In this document: piece after piece, positions 43,137 to 50,198 of the stretch
Position numbering within the stretch: position 1 is the first letter of the stretch
Layout of the letters: each line of letters starts with the position of its first letter
Source of the DNA: Bacteroidales bacterium
Lineage (GTDB): Bacteria > Bacteroidota > Bacteroidia > Bacteroidales > VadinHA17
Assembly (NCBI GenBank): GCA_021738535.1
Contig: JAIPBU010000023.1
Coordinates: 1 to 59,252 of the forward strand
Reading direction: 5' to 3'
Length of the DNA stretch: 59,252 nt
Made by a program: the position numbers and the translations under genes
The notes under the pieces: generated by a model
What the model saw: only the letters and a program-made list of their open reading frames with translations
Database searches by the model: none
Told to the model about the DNA's origin: nothing

Positions 43137-43994
43137 GGGTATTACGGCACGTACAGAGACAGGCCAGTGGTCTGATAAAAACAGTTTATCGTTTTTTGGC
43201 GTCTTTGTTATGTGTTCAATGACATCTACCCCCCTGCTTACAAATATATAATCAATCCTGCTGGTTCCGGGCTTATCACCGAATCCATTGTAGGTATATT
43301 CAATGCCCCGGGGAACTGTTTCACATACTGACCAGCTATCAAGTACCAGTGCATCCTCATTCCCGTCTTCAGTAAGAACATCATATGCCTTGCTCTGTGG
43401 TGTCATATTAAAGTCGCCCGTAATCACAAAGGGATAATCACCCGCTATTTCAGCTACCTGCTCAAGCAATACATGCGAGCTCATCAACCTGGCCGAGTCG
43501 GACATATGACTGTAATGAGTATTGAAAAAATAAAAAACACCCCCTGACTCAATATGCTTAAGCTTCACCCATGTTACTATCCTGGGCAATACGGCTCCCC
43601 AGCCTCTGCTGCCCGGCACTGCCGGTGTGTCTGATAACCAGAAAGTACCATTTTGCGGCGAACTGAACAGATCTTTTTTGTAAAACACCGGTGTCATCTC
43701 CCCTGCCCTTTTGCCGTCATCCCGGCCTGCACCAACAGACTCATATTCAACCAGGGCCGAATCCAGGTAGGAATACTGGTGCCACAAAGCTTCCTGTAAA
43801 CCAAATATTGCAGGTGATTCCTTCTCAAGAAATGATAATACGAAATCTTTCCTGGAAGGCCAGTCATTTGGCGCATCAGAGGGATTATCATAGCGAATAT
43901 TAAGAGTCAGTACCTTTAAATCAATTCCCCCTTCACTGCTGCATGAAATTAGAAAAACAAGCGGCCAGGCTAAAAGTATCAATAATCTTTTCAT
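43116..43994 (-). CDS. Endonuclease/exonuclease/phosphatase-family lipoprotein
   Basis: The product is 292 residues with a lipoprotein signal (LLILLAWPLVFLISC). The EEP fold shows LKVLTLNIRYDN, IFGLQEALWHQ (metal-binding Glu), FYFFNTHYSHMSD, FVITGDFNMTPQSKA and SDHWPVSV (catalytic Asp-His). Such secreted enzymes cleave phosphodiesters or phosphomonoesters in the envelope; the substrate is unknown. The start at 43994 is preferred over 44045 because it begins a perfect lipoprotein signal and lies just after the -7 box at 44011-44018. Its last residues are encoded by a short repeat. Confidence 0.9.
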   Translation of the reverse strand: MKRLLILLAWPLVFLISCSSEGGIDLKVLTLNIRYDNPSDAPNDWPSRKDFVLSFLEKESPAIFGLQEALWHQYSYLDSALVEYESVGAGRDDGKRAGEMTPVFYKKDLFSSPQNGTFWLSDTPAVPGSRGWGAVLPRIVTWVKLKHIESGGVFYFFNTHYSHMSDSARLMSSHVLLEQVAEIAGDYPFVITGDFNMTPQSKAYDVLTEDGNEDALVLDSWSVCETVPRGIEYTYNGFGDKPGTSRIDYIFVSRGVDVIEHITKTPKNDKLFLSDHWPVSVRAVIPHQRNQH

Positions 43995-44010
43995 ATTCTT
44001 CACTTTTCTC

Positions 44011-44018
44011 CAAAGATA
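44011..44018 (-). promoter_or_regulatory. Promoter -7 box of the EEP lipoprotein gene
   Basis: The - strand reads TATCTTTG, 17 bp before the ATG at 43994. It is divergent from the promoter at 44057-44087. Confidence 0.65.
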
Positions 44019-44056
44019 AATAAACTCATAAAGACTACATGACAAACAAAGCTCAA

Positions 44057-44087
44057 TTGAAAGAGTAAGCTATTATTCGTATCTTTG
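44057..44087 (+). promoter_or_regulatory. Promoter of the 44103-mutL unit
   Basis: TTG at 44057-44059 and TATCTTTG at 44080-44087 are separated by 20 bp. The ATG at 44103 follows 15 bp later. A TTG start at 44085 falls inside the box and is excluded. Confidence 0.75.
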
Positions 44088-44102
44088 CAAAAAACATATG
44101 TG

Positions 44103-44393
44103 ATGTCAGGGATACCGAGTTTTTTTAAGCAGTTTAGACCCCGGGGATTTAATTACACTCCCATGTATTATGATCCCAAAAAGGAGGAAATGGAAGAGAG
44201 AGAACGCCGTATAAAGGCTGAAATGGGTATTAAGGACGATACCGGTAAAGAATATGTGCCCAGGATAACACGTGGTTCGATGTCGAACTATTTTAAACAG
44301 AATAAAACAAGGGTACAGCGCTACACTCTTATCAGGCTTATAGTAATAGCCCTTGTCCTTTTCCTTATTGCTTACGTATTTTTCTATGTTTAA
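44103..44393 (+). CDS. Small membrane protein upstream of mutL, unknown function
   Basis: The 96-residue protein starts MSGIPSFFKQFRPRGFNYTP. It has a charged middle region (DPKKEEMEERERRIKAEMGI) and one C-terminal membrane helix (LIRLIVIALVLFLIAYVFFYV), so it is tail-anchored with the bulk in the cytoplasm. I recall similar small proteins before mutL in other Bacteroidota but no function. It lies 12 bp before mutL and shares its promoter. Confidence 0.8.
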   Translation: MSGIPSFFKQFRPRGFNYTPMYYDPKKEEMEERERRIKAEMGIKDDTGKEYVPRITRGSMSNYFKQNKTRVQRYTLIRLIVIALVLFLIAYVFFYV

Positions 44394-44405
44394 AATCCTG
44401 TCTTA

Positions 44406-46211
44406 ATGTCTGATTTAATCAAGCTGCTGCCCGACTCTGTTGCGAACCAGATAGCCGCAGGTGAGGTCATACAGCGCCCTTCCTCCCTTGTAAAAGAACT
44501 AATGGAAAATTCGGTTGATTCCGGAGCCGGCCATATAAAAGTCATAATAAAAGATGCCGGCAGCACCCTTGTGCAGGTGATAGATAACGGAAGTGGCATG
44601 TCGGAAACCGACTGCCGGCTAAGTTTTGAAAGACATGCTACCTCTAAAATTACTGCTGCCGAAGACCTTTTTTCAATTTCCACTAAAGGCTTCAGGGGCG
44701 AAGCGCTGGCCTCAATAGCCGCCGTGGCAATGGTTGAAATGAAAACCTGCCTTAACAACAGTGAAGTAGGGACCCTGCTGAAAATTAACGGTTCAAAAGT
44801 TGAAAAACAGGAACCGGTGAGCTGCCTGCCGGGAACTAATATATCGGTAAAAAATCTTTTCTATAACGTGCCTGCACGCAGGAAGTTCCTGAAGACTGAA
44901 TCAACGGAGATGCGACATATAATAAATGAATTCCAGAGAATAGCACTGGCTCATCCGGGAATCAGGTTCGGCTTGCATCATAACGACAGGGAAATATTTA
45001 ACCTGCCGGCATCAAGTGAAAAACAAAGGATAATTGATATATTCGGCAAGAATATGAACCAGAACCTGATAAGGCTTCACACAGAAACAAGTCTTGTCAA
45101 AATTAACGGCTTCATCGGCAAACCTGAACATGCCAGGAAAACTTTTGGTGAACAGTTTTTCTTTATTAATGACAGGTATATGAGGCACCCTTACATGCAC
45201 AGGGCCATAATGGAAGCCTACGAAAATATCCTGCCCCCTGACTCCATACCCTCCTACTTCGTTTTCCTTACTGCTGATCCCGCATCCATAGATGTCAATA
45301 TCCATCCCACCAAAACAGAGATCAAGTTTGAAAATGAGAGGATGATATGGCAGATACTGCACGCAGCAGTGAGGGAGAGTCTGGGTAAATTCAATATCGT
45401 CCCTTCCCTGGATTTTGAAGATAGTGATGACATTATCGAAATACCACCCACCGGTAAAGAAAAGGCTCAAATGCCCGGGATTAATATTGACCCTGACTTT
45501 AATCCCTTCAGGGAAGAAGAATCATATAAATCCATCAAAAATAAATTCGAAAAGGAAAAAGACACACCCCCGGGGGGATGGGAAAAACTTTACTCCGGCA
45601 TGGAGTCACAATCTGAAATTGACACCGGGCAGTCAACAGCTGTACCCGTTAATGAAAAGATCTTTCAGCTTCGCAACAGGTATATAGTGTGTTCAGTGAA
45701 ATCAGGCATAATGATCATCGATCAGAAAAGAGCTCACGAAAGGATCCTCTATGATAACTACATCAGGGCACTCCGCTCTGATGAAGCTGTAGGGCAGAGC
45801 AGCCTTTTCCCAAAAACCCTTGAACTGGAACAGTCTGATATTGCTTTGCTGAACGAGATAGAAGAAGAGATTAAAAAATGTGGTTTTGACATAAGATACC
45901 TGGGCAATAACACCGTTTCAATAAATTCTCAGCCCGCAGCAGGAATGAATGAAGACCCCGTGGAAATGCTGGAGATTATTATTGAAGAATATAAAACAGT
46001 AGAAAAAGATCCAGGCGAGTCAAATAAGGAAAGAATAGCTATGTGCATGTCAAGGGCCACAGCCGTGCCCTACGGTAAAAAGCTGGACACAGGTGAAATA
46101 AGGGAACTTGTCGGTAAACTTTTTCAATGTACCAATCCGAATTATTCGCCTTCCGGGAAACCGGTTCTGAATATTATAACACTGGACGAAGTGGACAGGA
46201 GACTGAAGTGA
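44406..46211 (+). CDS. mutL: DNA mismatch repair protein MutL
   Basis: The 601-residue protein has the GHKL ATPase at the N-terminus: ELMENSVDSGAGHIKV, DNGSGMSETDC, RHATSKITAAEDLFSISTKG and FRGEALASIAAVA. A transducer domain (VDVNIHPTKTEIKF) and the dimerisation domain follow. Near residue 438 the latter has DQKRAHERILYD at the position of the DQHA-x2-E-x4-E endonuclease motif; the Lys in place of His is unusual against the DQHRAH form I recall in relatives. It couples MutS mismatch binding to strand incision. A REP-like element follows the stop and carries a duplicate of the last 26 bp. Confidence 0.95.
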   Translation: MSDLIKLLPDSVANQIAAGEVIQRPSSLVKELMENSVDSGAGHIKVIIKDAGSTLVQVIDNGSGMSETDCRLSFERHATSKITAAEDLFSISTKGFRGEALASIAAVAMVEMKTCLNNSEVGTLLKINGSKVEKQEPVSCLPGTNISVKNLFYNVPARRKFLKTESTEMRHIINEFQRIALAHPGIRFGLHHNDREIFNLPASSEKQRIIDIFGKNMNQNLIRLHTETSLVKINGFIGKPEHARKTFGEQFFFINDRYMRHPYMHRAIMEAYENILPPDSIPSYFVFLTADPASIDVNIHPTKTEIKFENERMIWQILHAAVRESLGKFNIVPSLDFEDSDDIIEIPPTGKEKAQMPGINIDPDFNPFREEESYKSIKNKFEKEKDTPPGGWEKLYSGMESQSEIDTGQSTAVPVNEKIFQLRNRYIVCSVKSGIMIIDQKRAHERILYDNYIRALRSDEAVGQSSLFPKTLELEQSDIALLNEIEEEIKKCGFDIRYLGNNTVSINSQPAAGMNEDPVEMLEIIIEEYKTVEKDPGESNKERIAMCMSRATAVPYGKKLDTGEIRELVGKLFQCTNPNYSPSGKPVLNIITLDEVDRRLK

Positions 46212-46319
46212 TCCAGCAATGTTGGTGTTGGTCTCTGACCAACGCCCCGTAGAATACTGAAAGGCGTGGATCATGAGATCCACACCAACCATAACGAAGT
46301 TGGCAGGAGACTGAAGTGA
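46186..46319. repeat. REP-like element at the 3' end of mutL, flanked by a 26-bp direct repeat
   Basis: The last 26 bp of mutL (46186-46211) recur at 46294-46319 with two mismatches. Between them lies a unit with nested inverted repeats: GTTGGTGT (46221-46228) pairs with ACACCAAC (46282-46289); inside are TTGGTC-TCT-GACCAA and GTGGATC-ATGA-GATCCAC. The two-hairpin layout is that of a REP/BIME. The duplication left the mutL frame and stop intact. Confidence 0.75.
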
Positions 46320-46383
46320 CAATATGTCGGTATTAAAAAATTATTAACTATTTTGGCTTGACTATTGTTGTGTAAAAAAACAA

Positions 46384-46395
46384 CTGTTTAAACAG
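46384..46395. promoter_or_regulatory. 12-bp perfect palindrome before the first rhomboid gene
   Basis: CTGTTTAAACAG lies 7 bp upstream of the ATG at 46403, in the position of a ribosome-binding site or an operator. No consensus -7 box is clear, although TATTTTGG near 46350 differs in one base. Confidence 0.4.
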
Positions 46396-46402
46396 ATTTT
46401 AT

Positions 46403-47149
46403 ATGAATGCTTTTGGAAGAGGATTATTCCCGGGCTTACCCCCGGTTGTGAAAAATATAATACTGATTAATGTTATAATGCTGTTTGCCCTGTGGACAGC
46501 TGATACAGCTTTTAACGTTAATCTGAATGCCGCCCTGGGTCTGTATTATCCAAAGTCTGAACACTTCAGGCCCTACCAGATAATTACTCATATGTTTATG
46601 CATGGCGGCTTTACACATATTTTTTTCAATATGTTCGCAGTCTTTATGTTCGGGCGCATTCTTGAACAGGTATGGGGTCCAAAAAGGTTTTTTATTTATT
46701 ACATCATCACTGGTATTGGTGCGGCACTTACCCACGAAGCTGTTATGGCAATACAATACCAGAAGCTTGTGGCAAGCCTTGATCCGCAAGATGTGCAGAT
46801 AGTACTTGACAGGGGCGCTGAGTTATGGCAGACGGGCAGATATTTCACAAATCCTGAAATGCAGCGACTCAACTCCATACTGAACATTCCGGTTGTAGGG
46901 GCTTCCGGAGCCGTTTTTGGTATTCTCCTGGCCTTTGGTATGTTGTTCCCGAACACCCAGCTTATGCTGCTGTTTCCGCCAATACCTATCAAGGCAAAGT
47001 GGCTGGTAATAGGCTACGGCGCCCTGGAACTTTACCTTGCAGTAACCAAGCCGGGAAGCAATATAGCACATGCAGCACACCTGGGAGGTATGATATTCGG
47101 ATTTATACTTATTAAATTCTGGAAAAAAACAACTAATACACTGTACTGA
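46403..47149 (+). CDS. Rhomboid-family intramembrane serine protease 1
   Basis: The 248-residue protein has six membrane segments. The family motifs are HMFMHGGFTHIFFNMFAVFMFGR (about residues 64-88), the catalytic Ser in VVGASGAVFGIL (S168) and the catalytic His in AHAAHLGG (H226). A soluble loop of about 45 residues (AIQYQKLVASLDPQDVQI to NSILN) lies before the Ser helix and is longer than in GlpG. It should cleave single-pass membrane proteins. Its TGA overlaps the ATG of a second rhomboid gene by one base. Confidence 0.93.
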   Translation: MNAFGRGLFPGLPPVVKNIILINVIMLFALWTADTAFNVNLNAALGLYYPKSEHFRPYQIITHMFMHGGFTHIFFNMFAVFMFGRILEQVWGPKRFFIYYIITGIGAALTHEAVMAIQYQKLVASLDPQDVQIVLDRGAELWQTGRYFTNPEMQRLNSILNIPVVGASGAVFGILLAFGMLFPNTQLMLLFPPIPIKAKWLVIGYGALELYLAVTKPGSNIAHAAHLGGMIFGFILIKFWKKTTNTLY

Positions 47150-48036
47150 TGAATATTGTTGGCGAAATGAAAGAACAGTTCAGGAAAGGAACAAATCTCC
47201 TTAAACTGATCTATATTAATGCTGCTGTCTTCCTGGTTATTGCAGTACTGCAAATAATAGCTGTGCTTTCCAACTCACCTGCAATTTCTTCATCTGTGAT
47301 CGAATTTCTTGCAGTGCCGGCATCCTCACCGGAGCTGATCAAAAAGCCATGGACCATAATAACATATATGTTCCTGCACCAGGGCTTCTTTCATATCCTT
47401 TTCAATATGTTATGGCTCTACTGGTTTGGCAGGATATTCAGTGATTACTTTGACCAGAAAAAGCTGGCTTCCCTGTATATCCTGGGCGGCCTTTCAGGGG
47501 CACTCCTCTATATACTATCATTTAATATCTTTCCGGCTTTTGCAGATGTAATACATTTATCAATAGCCCTCGGAGCATCAGCATCTGTAATGGCAATAGT
47601 TGTTGCAACAGCCACTTTTGTTCCTGATTATTCGGTTTACCTCTTCCTCCTGGGTAAAGTGAAGATCAAATATATTGCAATAGGAATATTCCTCCTGACT
47701 TCAGTTTTTGACTTCAGCGTTAACACAGGTGGTAAAATTGCGCACATAGGAGGAGCTATCATGGGTTATGTATATGCTACCCGGTACAGGCAGGGAAAAG
47801 ATACGGGGAAGTGGATAAACAGGATACTTGACAATATTGTAACCTGGTTCAAACCACGGAAAAATATGAAAGTATCATATAAAAAACCCATGACCGATTA
47901 TGATTATAATAAGATGAGGGCAGACCATCAGGAACAAATAAACAAGATACTTGAGAAAATCTCCAAAGGCGGATATGACAGTCTTACCAAAAAAGAAAAA
48001 GAAATTCTTTTCAAGGAAAGCCAGAAAAAAAACTAG
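47149..48036 (+). CDS. Rhomboid-family intramembrane serine protease 2
   Basis: The 295-residue protein has the rhomboid motifs FLHQGFFHILFNMLWLYWFGR, ALGASASVMAIV (S144; A in place of the second Gly of GxSG) and KIAHIGGAIMGY (H199). About 80 cytoplasmic residues follow the last helix, including a charged helix YDYNKMRADHQEQINKILEK and SLTKKEKEILFKES. The tail may bind a partner. Ser and His are both present, so it should be active. Translationally coupled to the first rhomboid gene; probably both are transcribed with the EEP gene that follows. Confidence 0.92.
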   Translation: MNIVGEMKEQFRKGTNLLKLIYINAAVFLVIAVLQIIAVLSNSPAISSSVIEFLAVPASSPELIKKPWTIITYMFLHQGFFHILFNMLWLYWFGRIFSDYFDQKKLASLYILGGLSGALLYILSFNIFPAFADVIHLSIALGASASVMAIVVATATFVPDYSVYLFLLGKVKIKYIAIGIFLLTSVFDFSVNTGGKIAHIGGAIMGYVYATRYRQGKDTGKWINRILDNIVTWFKPRKNMKVSYKKPMTDYDYNKMRADHQEQINKILEKISKGGYDSLTKKEKEILFKESQKKN

Positions 48037-48093
48037 ACTTTCTTTTTTTTAGTTTTTTCAGGCTATTTTTATCACGTCCAATTTAAATTTGAC

Positions 48094-49167
48094 TTGCGAA
48101 AATTAGCCCGGAAAATATTATTCCTTCTTAACATTGTTGCTGCCCTTGCACTGTTAATAGCTTATATATCGGTAATTATTCCGCCTGAGAAGCTTGCATT
48201 CCCTGCGTTTTTCGGACTGGCCTATCCCTATATACTACTACTGAATATCATTTTTGTCATAACCTGGGCACTCAATTTCAAACCTGAAGTCTTAATTTCG
48301 CTCATCGTTATTATTATTGGCTTCAACCATCTTAACAACTATTTCAGGCTTGGCAAAAAAGGGGGAGACGATTATGATGTCAGTCTGATGAGCTATAACA
48401 TCAGGCTGTTCAATCATTACGACACACAGGAAAATAGTGAGAAGAAAATTCTTGAATATCTTGCCTCTGAGAAACCGGATATACTGTGCATGCAGGAATT
48501 TTACATTAATGGCCCTGTTTCTGAAGTAAAGAATCGTTTTGCCCTGCCTGTAAACAAGGAATATAAGGTCCATAGCAAGTTTTTCCGCATAAAAGAAAAC
48601 AGCTATTACGGTATTGTCACATTTACCAGGTTCCCTGTCGCCGGGCGTGGCGACCTGGTTCATCCCGGCTCTGCCAGCCTTTCAATATTTACAGATATTG
48701 TAATCAGGGATGATACAGTCCGGGTTTACAATAACCACCTTCAGTCATTTAAACTCAGGCGTATGGACAAAACCCTTCTTGAAGAGCTCTATACGGGAGA
48801 AGAAAACCAGGCTATGCAAGAACTAAGAATCCTTTCATTTTCTCTCAAACAGGGATTTGCCCGAAGATCACAGCAGGCAAGGAAAGTAAAAGAACTGATT
48901 AATAATTCGCCCTACCCCGTTATTGTGTGCGGCGATTTTAACGATACCCCTATTTCATACAGTTACAGGAAAATAAGAAAAGGGCTGAATGATGCATTTG
49001 TAGAATCCGGTAACGGTGCCGGGTTTACCTATAAAGGGAAATACCCTCCTAACAGGATAGATTACATCCTTTTTGATGACAACTTCCTCTCTCGTGGATA
49101 TAAGACAGACAGGATTAAGTACTCCGACCATTACCCTGTGAGCACACTGCTAAAAATAAAAAACTAA
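48094..49167 (+). CDS. Membrane-anchored endonuclease/exonuclease/phosphatase-family protein
   Basis: The 357-residue protein has three hydrophobic segments in the first 100 residues (ILFLLNIVAALALLIAYISV and two more). An EEP domain follows with VSLMSYNIRLFNHYD, ILCMQEFYI, DTVRVYNNHLQSF, VIVCGDFNDTPISYSY and YSDHYPVST. The catalytic part probably faces the periplasm. The start is a TTG at 48094 (MRKLARKILFLLN); no nearby in-frame ATG fits. It follows two rhomboid genes, an order I recall as conserved in Bacteroidales. Its end overlaps the convergent dehydratase gene by 4 bp. Confidence 0.88.
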   Translation: MRKLARKILFLLNIVAALALLIAYISVIIPPEKLAFPAFFGLAYPYILLLNIIFVITWALNFKPEVLISLIVIIIGFNHLNNYFRLGKKGGDDYDVSLMSYNIRLFNHYDTQENSEKKILEYLASEKPDILCMQEFYINGPVSEVKNRFALPVNKEYKVHSKFFRIKENSYYGIVTFTRFPVAGRGDLVHPGSASLSIFTDIVIRDDTVRVYNNHLQSFKLRRMDKTLLEELYTGEENQAMQELRILSFSLKQGFARRSQQARKVKELINNSPYPVIVCGDFNDTPISYSYRKIRKGLNDAFVESGNGAGFTYKGKYPPNRIDYILFDDNFLSRGYKTDRIKYSDHYPVSTLLKIKN

Positions 49168-50114
49168 AAAGGCAGCCTGCTCAGGTCCACATTTCCACCC
49201 GATAATATAATTCCGACTTTACGATTGCTGAACATATCCGGGTTCTCAAGAATAGCTGCCAGGGTAACAGCTGATGATGGTTCCACAATTATCTTCATTC
49301 TCTCCCATATTAATCTCATGCTTGATATTATGTTTTCCTCCTTTACCCTGAAAATATCATCAAGTTTATCAGAAAGTATTGAGAAAGTACGCCTGCTCAG
49401 GGTTGTCAGCAAGCCATCTGCAATAGTATCAGGTTTATGATGAGCTATATATTTACCGCTTTTTATCGACCTGTAGGCATCGTCGGCCCCCAGTGGCTCA
49501 GCGCCGTATACGAGAATATTCTCACTAAAGCCCTTAACCGCCAGTGCCGTACCACTCATCAGGCCCCCTCCTCCCACCGGTCCGAGAACAATATCCAGGT
49601 CAGGATGATCATTTACCAGCTCCAGCCCTGCTGTACCCTGTCCGCAGATAACATTATAGTTGTCATAGGCATGCACGAAGGTAGCCCCGGTATTTTCAAT
49701 TATCTTATTTGCCGCATCTTCACGTGCCTGCAGTGTTGGTTCACAAAAAGTGATGTCAGCCCCATACCCTGCCACAGCATCCTTCTTTACATCCGGTGAG
49801 TTTGAAGGCATTACAATATAAGCCTTTGCTCCTCTCATCCCTGCAGCCAGCGATACAGCTGCAGCATGGTTGCCCGAGGAATGTGTTATTATGCCCCCGG
49901 TTAATTCCTTTTCAGATAATGAAAGAACTGCATTTGTAGCTCCCCTGAACTTAAAAGCTCCCACTTTCTGCAAATTCTCACACTTAAAATACAGGCTGGC
50001 TTTGAAAATATTATTCAACTGGAGAGAGGTCATTACGGGAGTCCTGTGGATATACCCGCTTATACGTGATGCAGCCTTTTCGATATCATAATAGGAGGGA
50101 ATTCTTTTTTCCAT
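49164..50114 (-). CDS. PLP-dependent threonine/serine dehydratase (or serine racemase-like)
   Basis: The 316-residue enzyme has the PLP lysine K55 in VGAFKFRGATNAVLSL, the substrate loop HSSGNHAAAVSLAAG and the phosphate-binding GPVGGGGLMSG. The length, without a regulatory ACT domain, is that of catabolic TdcB-type dehydratases and eukaryote-like serine racemases. It would deaminate Thr to 2-oxobutanoate or Ser to pyruvate, or racemise Ser; the sequence does not decide. No allosteric domain means it is probably not the biosynthetic IlvA. Single gene; the hppA terminator lies just upstream. Confidence 0.9.
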   Translation of the reverse strand: MEKRIPSYYDIEKAASRISGYIHRTPVMTSLQLNNIFKASLYFKCENLQKVGAFKFRGATNAVLSLSEKELTGGIITHSSGNHAAAVSLAAGMRGAKAYIVMPSNSPDVKKDAVAGYGADITFCEPTLQAREDAANKIIENTGATFVHAYDNYNVICGQGTAGLELVNDHPDLDIVLGPVGGGGLMSGTALAVKGFSENILVYGAEPLGADDAYRSIKSGKYIAHHKPDTIADGLLTTLSRRTFSILSDKLDDIFRVKEENIISSMRLIWERMKIIVEPSSAVTLAAILENPDMFSNRKVGIILSGGNVDLSRLPF

Positions 50115-50133
50115 TTGCCAGCTATGTAAAACA

Positions 50134-50164
50134 AAAGACCACCCCGGGGTTCAGGGCGGTCTTT
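50134..50164 (-). terminator. Terminator of the hppA gene
   Basis: AAAGACC-A-CCC and GGG-C-GGTCTTT form a 10-bp stem with one A/C mismatch. On the - strand a T-rich run follows the stem, so it terminates hppA before the dehydratase gene. Confidence 0.75.
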
Positions 50165-50198
50165 CCCGGTAATCCGGATATATTGTTATTATTATCCT

